Assembly: GCA_964588495.1 (NCBI GenBank)
Contig: CAZPPS010000003.1
Location: 1-64,000, forward strand
Direction of reading: 5' to 3'
DNA from: CAVPKN01 sp964588495
GTDB taxonomy: Bacteria; Chlamydiota; Chlamydiia; Chlamydiales; JAAKFR01
DNA: 64,000 bases
How positions within the stretch are numbered: the stretch's first letter is position 1; each line of letters begins with the position of its first letter. Under the pieces are notes generated by a model. That model saw only the letters and a list, made by a program, of their open reading frames with translations, was not told the origin of the DNA and searched no databases. The position numbers and the translations under genes were made by a program. Shown in pieces: positions 50,065 through 58,395 of the stretch.

Positions 50065-51114
50065 ATGTCCCAAAAGAAAATTTGCCTAGCTAGTGATAAT
50101 TGCGCACCTGCGCACCCTCTCATCGTCAAAGCTGTCGCTGAAGCAAATGAGGGGCATGCTCCCTCCTACGGTTCAGATGCTTGGACTGAGGAAGCGGGGA
50201 ATTTGATTCAATTGGCATTCAAAAGCAAATGCAAGGTGCTTGTTGTTCCTACTGGCACAGGGGCAAACGTTTTTGCCCTTAGACTTTGCTGCAAGGCTTA
50301 TGAATCGATCATTTGTACAGATATTGCACATATTCACTATCAAGAATCTGGAGCTGCTGAAGCTTCCGTTGGATGCAAACTTTTGACCGTTCCACACAAA
50401 GCGGGGAAAGTTACCCCAGAAGCCTTGGTTAAAAAACTCAAAAAAGAAAGAGCTTTTGGGAAGCATTCTACCTCCCCCCGTGTTTTATCGATTACTCAAC
50501 CCACAGAAATTGGCACTGTCTACACACTTGAGGAATTAAGAGAGCTTGCGCACTTATGCAAAGAGGAAAAGCTTCTGCTACATGTCGATGGAAGTCGTCT
50601 ATATAATGCCGCCGTCAGCTTAAACACATCCTTAGACGCCATTGCCGAATCTGGTCATGTGGACATTATGTCGCTCGGCGGCACTAAAAATGGTCTGATA
50701 GGAGCCGAGGCTCTTGTGATTTTTAATCCGCTCTTGCAGGAAGGCAGTGATCACTTGCAAAAGCAGATGCTGCAATTACTTTCAAAAATGCGCTATGTGT
50801 CTGCGCAATATATTCCCTTTTTTAAGAATGATTTATGGCACACACTTGCAACTCAATCCAATCAAAAAGCGCAAGAGATTGCCTCGATTATCAAATCTAC
50901 CTCTGGTCTTTCCCTCAGTTATCCTGTCGAAACCAATCAGATTTTCTTCACTGCCCCTGCTTCATGGATTTCCCAGATTCAAGAGAAAATTTTTTGCCAC
51001 CTTTGGGATGCTGAAAAAAATGAAGTGCGTTTTATCACTTCGTGGAACACTTCAGAACAAGATGTTAAAGAGATTCTATCTGTTTTTTCTGAAATTTCCA
51101 AACATGCAAAGTAA
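50065..51114 (+). CDS. Low-specificity L-threonine aldolase
   Basis: A PLP enzyme that splits threonine or allo-threonine into glycine and acetaldehyde. I placed the start at 50065 (MSQKKICLASDNCAPAHP), which gives 349 aa, the family length; the open frame continues 36 codons upstream into the previous gene. The PLP lysine is in SLGGTKNGLIGAEA, preceded by HVDGSRLYNAAV. This could feed glycine to GlyA. The AlaX gene starts 28 bp after the stop. Confidence 0.9.
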   Translation: MSQKKICLASDNCAPAHPLIVKAVAEANEGHAPSYGSDAWTEEAGNLIQLAFKSKCKVLVVPTGTGANVFALRLCCKAYESIICTDIAHIHYQESGAAEASVGCKLLTVPHKAGKVTPEALVKKLKKERAFGKHSTSPRVLSITQPTEIGTVYTLEELRELAHLCKEEKLLLHVDGSRLYNAAVSLNTSLDAIAESGHVDIMSLGGTKNGLIGAEALVIFNPLLQEGSDHLQKQMLQLLSKMRYVSAQYIPFFKNDLWHTLATQSNQKAQEIASIIKSTSGLSLSYPVETNQIFFTAPASWISQIQEKIFCHLWDAEKNEVRFITSWNTSEQDVKEILSVFSEISKHAK

Positions 51115-51142
51115 ATTCAAAGTAACAGGACATCAGGACATT

Positions 51143-51865
51143 ATGACAACTCCCCTCTATCTCGAAAATGCCTACCTTAAAGAAATGGAAGCCACAATTC
51201 TTGAGGTTTCTAAAGAGAACGACGGGCAACAAAGATGGTTACTCGTGTTAGATCAAACCATTTTTTATCCCAGAGGTGGCGGTCAAGCAACCGACCAGGG
51301 ATTTCTTTTTACAGACACTTGGAAAGGAAAAGTCAGTCAGGTTTTGTTAAAAGATGGGAAGATTTTGCATTATCTTGAAGGGGATTTACCTCCACCTGTT
51401 GGAACGGCAGTTGTAGGAACTTTAGATTGGGATAGACGCTATCTCAATATGCGTCTTCACTCAGCAGGACACATCGTGGATTTTGCTCTGCATTTACTGG
51501 GCCATTCTCCCTCTCCACTGATGCCTTATAAAGGGGAACATGAGAAAAAACCGGTCATTTACTATCAAGGGACAATCGAACAAGACTTTCAAGAAGCACT
51601 TGAAAAAAAAGCGAATGAGCTCGTTTCTCAAGATTTAGCCTTCACATTTCGTCTGGTTGATTATCAAGAACTTGAACGTGAAACCCTTTATCTCCAACCC
51701 GGTTTGCCCACAAACAAGCCCTTAAGACTTTTAACACTGAAAGGAGTTGGTAGTGTTGCCGATTGCGGCACTCAAGTTAAGAGTACAGCTGAGGTGGGAC
51801 CCATTTCCATTTTGCCCATCGAGAAAAAAGAAGGCGTCACGTTGGTCCGGTATCGTATCTCCTGA
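51143..51865 (+). CDS. Alanyl-tRNA editing protein (AlaX type)
   Basis: AlaX-type proteins hydrolyse mischarged Ser- or Gly-tRNA-Ala in trans. The 240-aa product has FYPRGGGQATDQGFL, the zinc histidines in MRLHSAGHIVDFAL (H-x-x-x-H) and VADCGTQVKSTAEVG near the C-terminus. The last is normally CGGTH with a zinc-binding histidine; here one glycine is missing and the histidine reads as glutamine, which may alter metal binding. I chose the ATG at 51143 because AGGA lies 4 nt upstream; an ATG at 51104 is the alternative. It probably shares a transcript with threonine aldolase. Confidence 0.85.
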   Translation: MTTPLYLENAYLKEMEATILEVSKENDGQQRWLLVLDQTIFYPRGGGQATDQGFLFTDTWKGKVSQVLLKDGKILHYLEGDLPPPVGTAVVGTLDWDRRYLNMRLHSAGHIVDFALHLLGHSPSPLMPYKGEHEKKPVIYYQGTIEQDFQEALEKKANELVSQDLAFTFRLVDYQELERETLYLQPGLPTNKPLRLLTLKGVGSVADCGTQVKSTAEVGPISILPIEKKEGVTLVRYRIS

Positions 51866-51910
51866 GTTTTGCTAACGCTAGGCGTGGGCCAGTTGACAGT
51901 TAAGCTTTTT

Positions 51911-51996
51911 TGGAGTGCGGTGACTTGGTCTAACGCTTTTGTTTGAGCACTAGTCTTTTTGCCTATTGAAAAGCGATGACAAGTCACCGCACTCCA
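51911..51996. repeat. REP-like inverted repeat
   Basis: Arms TGGAGTGCGGTGACTTGGTC (51911-51930) and its imperfect complement GACAAGTCACCGCACTCCA (to 51996) enclose about 50 bp that include CTAACGCTTTTG. It is the same family as 704-838 and 59441-59588, in the GGTGACTT variant shared with 27974-28144. It lies downstream of AlaX. Confidence 0.85.
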
Positions 51997-52027
51997 TAAA
52001 AAAGTTTGGGGGAGAAGGTTTTGCGAG

Positions 52028-52235
52028 TGGCCAGGACTGGAATCCTCTCACGTCGGCGCGCGCCTGATGGCGCGCTTTGTCGTGAAAGCCGGCCGCACGC
52101 CTGCTCGCGCATGGCGTTTGGCTTCGATTCCACAACGTACCTCAAAAAGCCTCCGGTGGAGGCTTTTTGATGGGTTGTCCGAGAGAGGCAGCAGCCTCCG
52201 AGGCGCGGAAGGCCAATACTTTTGCTTTCTTCCTG
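52028..52235 (-). mobile_element. Module downstream of tRNA-Phe with tRNA-end duplication, copy 2
   Basis: A 17-bp copy of the tRNA-Phe 3' end (TGGCCAGGACTGGAATC) at 52028-52044 is in direct orientation with the real end at 52285-52301, 257 bp away, as at attL/attR of integrated elements. The interval contains a block shared with 34428-34540: the AAAAAGCCTCC stem (52142-52170, perfect 13-bp arms), TGTCCGAGAG.GGCAGCAGCC, and TTCGATTCC (52123-52131), identical to the tRNA-Phe T-loop. There is no integrase gene; it would be a remnant or non-autonomous. Confidence 0.6.
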
Positions 52236-52284
52236 GCCAAAAACACAAAAGGCCTAGGGGGAACCCCTAGGCCTTTTGTGTTTT

Positions 52285-52293
<9 letters not shown>
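52231..52293 (-). terminator. 30-bp perfect hairpin joined to the tRNA-Phe 3' end
   Basis: Arms 52231-52260 and 52264-52293 are exact complements with loop GAA. The tRNA-side arm covers the last 9 nt of tRNA-Phe, the same distance as in the tRNA-Ser hairpin. It could be a terminator or a 3' processing structure. Confidence 0.9.
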
Positions 52294-52357
<64 letters not shown>

Positions 52358-52389
52358 AAAGAGGGATTAAGATAGAGGATTAGCGGCAT

Positions 52390-53616
52390 TTAGCGCAATG
52401 AAAAGTCTTTTTTATTTAAGAATATGAGGAGGGCGCCGAAAAGACTTAAGAGGCCGAAAATGAAGAGGGAAAGTTTCACAAAGATGGCTGCTAGAAGGCC
52501 AACGATCAGACCAGAGATCCCTTCTGCGAAAAACTGAAGCGACTGGTTGATTCCCATTACACTTCCCTGTTCAAATTTTTTAGCTGTAGCAGAGAGGAGA
52601 GAGATAGTTGCTGGTAAGCAGACAGCACACCCCAAACCTACTATGAACAAACTCACCCAAAGGGCTCCGATATGATTGGGGATGAGCAAAATTTCAATAA
52701 AAATTCCTACCCAAAGGGCTGAAAAAAACGCAATTTTGATACTTGAAAACCTTTTTGCCAGAAAATCTGTGAGCCATAGGTTCACAATTAAAAAAGGGAT
52801 TGAAGACCAAGCAATAAAAAAACAAAGCGTCCAGACCCCCACATCAAAATGGGTCACAATATAGATAGGAAAGCTTTGAAAAAAGCCAAAAATTGCAAAA
52901 TAGAGTACCGCATTCACTGAAAAAATATGACGCACATGTTTGAGCAAAAAAAGATTTTTGAAGTTAGTAAACGCCTCAAAGTAAGAGATTTCTCTTCGAT
53001 TTTGCACAGCTAAAGACTCCTGAAATTGGGATTGGAGCCAAAAAAGAAGGGCACACAAAAGGGCCGAGACCACAAAAAAAGAGGAGGCATAGCTATATTT
53101 ATCAGGAGAGCCATCGGCAAGCATCCCCCCGAGTAAAGGCCCCACAATATACGAGAGGGCTATACTTAAAAACATATAGCCAAAATAACGGCTTCTCTCA
53201 TGTATCTCTGTCAGATCGGCAATGACACTTTGGGCGATGGTGATATTTCCCTCAGAAAGTCCGGCAATGAACAAAAAAAGGGCAACTAGCCAAAAATTTT
53301 GTAAAATCACAGAAACGCCGATCAAAGCGTAGAGAATCGTAGAGGCTGATATCGAAAAAAGAAGCAACGGACGTCTTCCATATCTATCGGAAAAAGCCCC
53401 TAAAACAGAAGAGCTTAAAAATTGCCCGAAGGGATAGACAAAAATCAGTAGCCCTAGGGCCAAAATTCTGACTTTTTGAGAATATTCGCTTGCGACCAGC
53501 CCATTTTCAGAGCGCAAGATCATCGGCGTGAAAATAGTGATGATCAGGCTATAGCCAATAAAGCCCAGGAAGACAACCAGATAGATAGGGAGGAGCTTTT
53601 TGAGTTTTTTTTCCAT
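52390..53616 (-). CDS. MFS transporter B
   Basis: The 408-aa twelve-helix transporter is a paralogue of the one at 47174. Motif A is GAFSDRYGRRPLLL, and GLSEGNITIAQSVIADL matches the same helix. The start is placed at 53616 (MEKKLKKLLPIY) because the preceding 23 codons lack support. The family (drug or metabolite efflux) does not reveal the substrate. A gap of 58 bp separates it from the tsp stop. Confidence 0.9.
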   Translation of the reverse strand: MEKKLKKLLPIYLVVFLGFIGYSLIITIFTPMILRSENGLVASEYSQKVRILALGLLIFVYPFGQFLSSSVLGAFSDRYGRRPLLLFSISASTILYALIGVSVILQNFWLVALFLFIAGLSEGNITIAQSVIADLTEIHERSRYFGYMFLSIALSYIVGPLLGGMLADGSPDKYSYASSFFVVSALLCALLFWLQSQFQESLAVQNRREISYFEAFTNFKNLFLLKHVRHIFSVNAVLYFAIFGFFQSFPIYIVTHFDVGVWTLCFFIAWSSIPFLIVNLWLTDFLAKRFSSIKIAFFSALWVGIFIEILLIPNHIGALWVSLFIVGLGCAVCLPATISLLSATAKKFEQGSVMGINQSLQFFAEGISGLIVGLLAAIFVKLSLFIFGLLSLFGALLIFLNKKDFSLR

Positions 53617-53674
53617 GAAACAAACAATAAACCTCTTTCGAAATTCGCTTTGTGCGGAAAGAGGTCTAAAATGA

Positions 53675-55639
53675 TCATGGGGCACTCACCGGTTTTTGTG
53701 TAAGCAAAATCATATCTTTAACAATATTGACAGCTTCATCCATCTGCAGATCATTTTTTCCAAAAGAACGTGTCTCCAAAGGCTTGATTTCTTCTTTGAG
53801 CTCCTTGAGGAACAATTGGAAATTTTTGTTCTGGGCGACACGTTGTGCGCTATTTTTTTTCAGAACAGGGAGCAAGCTATCCCATTTACTCTCTTTTGCC
53901 TGGACAGTTGGAGTGTAGTATTTCTGGAACCACTTACGTGCCATTGGCTCAATGTCAGACAAAGAATCCTGATAGGCACTTTGGACTTTATCGCTTGGGA
54001 TCGGATATTCCAAAAATGCCTCCCCCACATCTTCAAAATTGAAAGCAGATGGTACTACGATATCAGACTTCACACCATCAATCTGAGTCGATTTGCCTGA
54101 AACGGAGTAATATTTGCCAATCGTCACTTTGAAAAATGAGGGGGGCCCTTCATGAGTAATCGTCTGGTGCTGGATGGTCCCTTTTCCATAGGTTTGTTCA
54201 TCGCCCACCACAACGGCTACCCCATAATCTTTCAAACACTGCGCCACAATTTCTGTTGCAGATGCTGAACCTCTTGAGATCAATACCACAAGAGGGCCAT
54301 CGTAAAAGCGGGAGCTATTGACGCTTCTATAGTATTTCATGGTGTTGTCAGAGTATTTGGAGATCACCACAACACCGCTGGAAATAAATAAACCAGCCAC
54401 TTTAACCGACTGCGAAAGAAACCCGCCGCTGTTATCGCGCATATCGAGGACAAGCCCATGTAAAGGCCCTTTTTCTTTCAGTTCGTCAATGGCTTTTTTA
54501 AGGTCTTTTTCGCTGCTAATCCCATTATCACCTTCGTAAAACGAATGCAGCGTTAGTTTTCCAATAAAACCATCGCCATAGGGCTCGGCCTGAATATCTA
54601 CCCTTTGATCAGCCAAAGTGATTTTAGAACGGATCAACTCAACACGCACAATTTCAGAATTGATGCGGCGGAGTCCCAAAACCGTTTTGGACCCCTCTTT
54701 CCCTTTCATGATTTCCAAAACACGCTGAAAGGAGAGGTCTTTCATCGATTTTCCATCCACTTCGATGATGGTATCCCCTTTTTTGATCTTGCCACATTTT
54801 TCAGCCGGGCCGCCCGCTAAGACATCCTGGATTAAAATGCCGTCCAAGCCTTCTTTTAAAACGACTCCGATTCCGCACATCCCTTTTTCAAGCTGCACTT
54901 TCATAGCATAAGCTTCATCGGGGCTATAGTACGAGGTATGAGCGTCCAAACTATTAGCTAATGACTTGAGGGTACGGGAAATAACTAAATGTTCCTGCTG
55001 AGCTGCCGATAAAAGGTTGCGGTTATCGTCTATTCCAAGATATTCGTTTTCCATGTGAGAAATTTGTTTTTCACACAAAGCGACAACTTTATCTTCTTTC
55101 CCAGCCACCTCAGCTTTCATCTCTTTAATCAAGAGAGCAGTCAATTTCAAAAATCGTTGACGGTGCCGCTCTTTGAGCTCTTCGAGGCTGACTGCATAGG
55201 TTTCATCTTTTATCTTATCAAGCTGCACATTTTTGGCGTCCTCAATGATTTTTTGAGGATTTTGCGACCACTCTGCGCGCCAGCTGCGGGCTCGCTTAAT
55301 CCCTCCCTGAATGGTTTGATTGAGGGTAAAATACTGTGTAAATTGATCCTTTTGGTAGTCGCTGAGAATGCTGCGCAAAGTTTGTAGTGTGGGTTGGGTA
55401 AAGGGAGCTGCTTCCTCTTTGAGCAAGTAGACATGGCCCGGATCAAATTGTTTGATATAGATCTTTAAAGAACGCTCGATCAGAGTGCTATTGATTTCTT
55501 TTTTATCAATGTGGTACTCAAAGAGTTGCTTCATCACTTCTTTGACATCACCACTCTCGAGATAGGCAGGTTTCGCATGACCGGGAGCAATGAGTGCAAT
55601 GAAAAAAGAGCAGAAAAGTAAAAAAGAGCGCAGTCTCAT
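53675..55639 (-). CDS. tsp: Tail-specific protease (Tsp/Prc)
   Basis: A periplasmic serine protease that degrades proteins with nonpolar C-termini; C. trachomatis Tsp is CT441. The 654-aa product has a signal peptide (residues 1-22), an N-terminal helical domain, a PDZ domain (GMCGIGVVLKEGLDGILIQDV, about 255-335), and the S41 core with catalytic Ser in RGSASATEIVAQ and Lys in TYGKGTIQHQ. A C-terminal helical domain follows (about 560-650). The ATG at 55639 gives a normal signal sequence. Confidence 0.94.
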   Translation of the reverse strand: MRLRSFLLFCSFFIALIAPGHAKPAYLESGDVKEVMKQLFEYHIDKKEINSTLIERSLKIYIKQFDPGHVYLLKEEAAPFTQPTLQTLRSILSDYQKDQFTQYFTLNQTIQGGIKRARSWRAEWSQNPQKIIEDAKNVQLDKIKDETYAVSLEELKERHRQRFLKLTALLIKEMKAEVAGKEDKVVALCEKQISHMENEYLGIDDNRNLLSAAQQEHLVISRTLKSLANSLDAHTSYYSPDEAYAMKVQLEKGMCGIGVVLKEGLDGILIQDVLAGGPAEKCGKIKKGDTIIEVDGKSMKDLSFQRVLEIMKGKEGSKTVLGLRRINSEIVRVELIRSKITLADQRVDIQAEPYGDGFIGKLTLHSFYEGDNGISSEKDLKKAIDELKEKGPLHGLVLDMRDNSGGFLSQSVKVAGLFISSGVVVISKYSDNTMKYYRSVNSSRFYDGPLVVLISRGSASATEIVAQCLKDYGVAVVVGDEQTYGKGTIQHQTITHEGPPSFFKVTIGKYYSVSGKSTQIDGVKSDIVVPSAFNFEDVGEAFLEYPIPSDKVQSAYQDSLSDIEPMARKWFQKYYTPTVQAKESKWDSLLPVLKKNSAQRVAQNKNFQLFLKELKEEIKPLETRSFGKNDLQMDEAVNIVKDMILLTQKPVSAP

Positions 55640-55716
55640 TGCAAATTCCCAGTTTTTTTATTATTGTGTTAACCTAGCCAGCCAAACGGTTATCGGAAAA
55701 ACAAAGAAAAACTTTA

Positions 55717-56418
55717 GTGCTTACAAATTTCAGTCCCACATTTTCTTTAGAAAACTTTGAAGGGCCTTTAGAGCTTTTGCTTTATTTGATTCAAAAAGAA
55801 GAGCTTGATATCTGCGAAATCACGATCAATCAATTGACTGCCCAGCTCATGCAAACAGTCGAGGCTTCTGGAGAGGTTGAAACCAGCAGCGAAACCTTGT
55901 CTTTGGCTGCCACCCTTCTTTTATGGAAAAGTCAAAAGCTCATTCCGGGAGAAAAGCTTCCTGAAGAAACGGAAGAGGATCCACGCCTTGAAATCATCAA
56001 AAGCCTGATTGAATATTGCCGATTGAAAGATGCCGCCAAAGTCTTAACTGTAAAAGAAGAGGAGCAAAAGGCCCATTTTCCACGTGCAACATCTCCTTTT
56101 TGCAAAGAGCTCGGCTCTGGCCTTGAAGAAGTGGGGATCACGGATCTTAAAAATCTCCTTTCTCTGATGTTACAACGCTCTTTGAAACACCCGGACCACA
56201 TCATTCAAGAAGAAGAGTGGAAAGTCTCCGATAAAATTGAATTCTTAAGAGAGCTGCTTCAAGCTCAAGAAAAAGTCTGCTTTGAGACATTATTTGGGGA
56301 AATTACAAGCCGCATAGAGCTCGTTGTGACCTTTTTAGCCCTTTTGGAGATGATGAAGCAGCATGAAACGCACGTTGTCAAAGAAAACGAAAAACTTTAT
56401 ATTAGGCTACTAACCTGA
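55717..56418 (+). CDS. scpA: Segregation and condensation protein A (kleisin)
   Basis: ScpA joins the head domains of SMC in the bacterial condensin. The 233-aa product begins with GTG (MLTNFSPTFSLENFEGPLELLLYLIQKEELDI, the conserved start) and ends with a C-terminal winged-helix-like region (VVTFLALLEMMKQHETHVVKENEKLYIRLLT). The final codon and the stop (ACC TGA) lie inside the inserted MITE-like element. Removing the element and one target copy restores a stop TGA in ATGA overlap with scpB. Confidence 0.93.
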   Translation: MLTNFSPTFSLENFEGPLELLLYLIQKEELDICEITINQLTAQLMQTVEASGEVETSSETLSLAATLLLWKSQKLIPGEKLPEETEEDPRLEIIKSLIEYCRLKDAAKVLTVKEEEQKAHFPRATSPFCKELGSGLEEVGITDLKNLLSLMLQRSLKHPDHIIQEEEWKVSDKIEFLRELLQAQEKVCFETLFGEITSRIELVVTFLALLEMMKQHETHVVKENEKLYIRLLT

Positions 56419-56575
56419 GTTTTGGGTTTTATTCCCTCATCCTCAGGGACTTTTCTGGCCCCTCGTGCGCTTTTTTGTTCGAAAATAGCGTCTTCGACTA
56501 TGATCTTCGCAAAAAATCACAAGATTGGCTCAGAAAACTCCGCTGATTATAAGGAAAACAACCCAAAACCCAGGT
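56413..56575. mobile_element. MITE-like element copy 3, between scpA and scpB
   Basis: This 163-bp non-coding element is in reverse orientation to copies 1 and 2: it starts ACCTGAGTTTTGGGTT, contains CCTCATCCTCAGGGAC near the left and CGCTGATTATAAGG near the right, and ends AACCCAAAACCCAGGT. A 5-bp direct repeat TACTA (56408-56412 and 56576-56580) flanks it. It sits between two genes that are normally coupled, so scpB translation must re-initiate. Confidence 0.88.
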
Positions 56576-56579
56576 TACT

Positions 56580-57155
56580 ATGACACAAGAACTTAACCTC
56601 ATCGAACAGGCCATTGAAAAAATTTCCGAAAGATCGGCTCCTTCTAGAGAAGAGGAGATCAAACGGATTATCGAAGCCCTTTTATTTGCCTCCAGCGAAT
56701 CGGTGAGTCTAGAAAAACTTAAAACTATCATCTCTGTTTCCTATCCGATAAGGAGCCGCGCAGTCCAGCAACTGATCGAAGAACTTTCACAAGAATACCG
56801 AGACCAAAAACGGGCTTTCCAAATCGATTTCATAGCTGGCGGTTATTTACTCCGAACAGATCCTAATATGCGCCCTTACGTTGAGCAACTCTATCAGGAC
56901 AGACGGGGAGAAAAGCTTTCACAAGCAGCAACAGAAGTGCTTGCAGTCGTTGCTTTTAGAAGCCCAATTACGAAACGGGAGATTGAAACTTTGCGCGGTG
57001 TTGATTGCAGCGGAACCGTGTCTTCCTTAGTCGAACGGGGCTTAATCGAACCTGTCGGCCGAAAAGATAGCCCCGGAAGACCGGTTCAATACGGCGTCAC
57101 CAAGCAATTTCTTCACCACTTCGGACTCAAGGATTTACAAGAGTTATCCCTATAA
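56580..57155 (+). CDS. scpB: Segregation and condensation protein B
   Basis: ScpB binds ScpA in the condensin complex. The 191-aa product has two winged-helix domains: EIKRIIEALLFASSESVSLEKL (about residues 22-43) and EVLAVVAFRSPITKREIETLRGVDCSG (about 120-146), with GRPVQYGVTKQFLHHFGL near the end, all diagnostic. The A of its ATG belongs to the right-hand TACTA duplicate. No other Shine-Dalgarno is evident between the element end and the ATG, so its initiation probably changed after insertion. Confidence 0.94.
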   Translation: MTQELNLIEQAIEKISERSAPSREEEIKRIIEALLFASSESVSLEKLKTIISVSYPIRSRAVQQLIEELSQEYRDQKRAFQIDFIAGGYLLRTDPNMRPYVEQLYQDRRGEKLSQAATEVLAVVAFRSPITKREIETLRGVDCSGTVSSLVERGLIEPVGRKDSPGRPVQYGVTKQFLHHFGLKDLQELSL

Positions 57156-57162
57156 TTCTCGT

Positions 57163-57233
57163 GAACGAGCCCGCGCCCTAGCCCGAGCCCGATTTTTCCC
57201 CACATAAATTCGGGCTCGGGCGCGGGCTCGTTC
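57163..57233. terminator. GC-rich palindrome between scpB and the Inc-like gene
   Basis: Left arm 57163-57192 (GAACGAGCCCGCGCCC...) and right arm 57210-57233 pair almost fully; the left arm has six extra nucleotides. The same arm, singly, occurs at 221-262. It lies between convergent genes and could terminate both. Confidence 0.8.
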
Positions 57234-57239
57234 ATGAAT

Positions 57240-57593
57240 TTAACTATTTTTACTCTGCTCAACCTGATAGCTTTTGACAGAATGGATCGCTGTCATCACA
57301 AAGACGCCGCACAAAAGACCGAGCGCCGTATAACTTAAAAGAGCCCCGGCAAAATAGGGAAGCATCCCAAGTCCTAACATAAAGTCGGCAGAGAGCGTTC
57401 CGAGGCCAAAAAGAACACAGGCAACGGTGATCAATACGAGAGAAATAAAACCAAGGACGAGAGCTGTAATTTGAGCATTACGCGCCTGATCTTCAAATTC
57501 TTTGATTTGAATGCTATTTAAATTGGGAGATTTATCTGGAACAATACAACACATAAGCCCACCAGAGTAACTTAAGACATCCTTATATTTCAA
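57240..57593 (-). CDS. Inc-like small membrane protein
   Basis: The 117-aa protein has two long hydrophobic segments (about 39-66 and 76-104) joined by a short loop, and short polar ends; this is the bilobed pattern used to predict chlamydial Inc proteins. There is no enzyme domain. It does not resemble a known family. Secretion to the inclusion membrane is an inference, since small two-helix inner-membrane proteins look alike. A terminator palindrome lies at its 3' end. Confidence 0.6.
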   Translation of the reverse strand: MKYKDVLSYSGGLMCCIVPDKSPNLNSIQIKEFEDQARNAQITALVLGFISLVLITVACVLFGLGTLSADFMLGLGMLPYFAGALLSYTALGLLCGVFVMTAIHSVKSYQVEQSKNS

Positions 57594-57623
57594 TACGCTC
57601 GATTTATAACTTACACACTTCTT

Positions 57624-58349
57624 CTACAGGGAGTTCCGTCTTTTTTTCCATGTGCGCCACGAACGGAACCGTTCAGCCCACGATTTCACATAGCGATTGC
57701 GCACAGCATAAGCTTCATCGGTCACTCTGAGAGGCTCGTGTGTGGAAAGTGAATTTTGATGTTCTCTAAAACAGGCGAGAGTGTTTGTGATCGTTAAGGG
57801 TGAGCTCAATTTTGCAGCTTTCAACCAAAAATCATAATCCATGCAGTAGCGCAGATCAGCCTGAAAACCACCTACTCGATTAAATAGGGACCGGCTCACA
57901 ACCGTTGCCGGATGCGTTATGAAATTGTATTTACGCAGTCGCTTAAAAGAAAAAGGTTCCTGGGGCGTGGTACGGATGAAATGACCATTCTCATCGATGA
58001 TACGAGCTCTTCCATAAAGCCATTCTGCTTCTGGGTGGAGATTCAAATACCGTTCAATCATCAAAAGCGTTCTCGCGTCTGCAAACAGATCATCGGCATG
58101 CAAAAAATGTAAAAAATCCCCTTTTGCATGCGCTGCTGCCTTATTCATGGCGTCTGCAATGCCTTTGTCTTTGCCTTGAATTAATTTGACATGAGGAAAA
58201 CTGCGGACAATCTCAAGTGTCCGATCAGTGCTCCCCCCATCCCAGACTAGATGTTCGAACAAAACACCTTCTTGCTCAGCCGCAGAACGTAAGGTCTGTT
58301 CGAGATATTTTTCGGCATTCAGAGTGATCGTAATAATAGTGAATAGCAT
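57624..58349 (-). CDS. Glycosyltransferase family 2
   Basis: The 241-aa enzyme (start at 58349, MLFTIITITLNAEKYLEQTL) transfers a sugar from a nucleotide donor. The GT-A elements are visible: TITLNAEKY, HLVWDGGSTDRTLEI (first Asp), GIADAMNKAAAHAKGDFLHFLHADD (the DxD-like DD) and YCMDYDFWLKAA. A frame 16 codons longer is open but lacks support. Acceptor unknown; the envelope glycan is plausible. It is divergent from the PfkB gene, whose ATG lies 46 bp away. Confidence 0.88.
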   Translation of the reverse strand: MLFTIITITLNAEKYLEQTLRSAAEQEGVLFEHLVWDGGSTDRTLEIVRSFPHVKLIQGKDKGIADAMNKAAAHAKGDFLHFLHADDLFADARTLLMIERYLNLHPEAEWLYGRARIIDENGHFIRTTPQEPFSFKRLRKYNFITHPATVVSRSLFNRVGGFQADLRYCMDYDFWLKAAKLSSPLTITNTLACFREHQNSLSTHEPLRVTDEAYAVRNRYVKSWAERFRSWRTWKKRRNSL

Positions 58350-58395
58350 GGCGAATATCTTGCCAAAAAAAACAGTTGAGATCAAGATAAGCACC

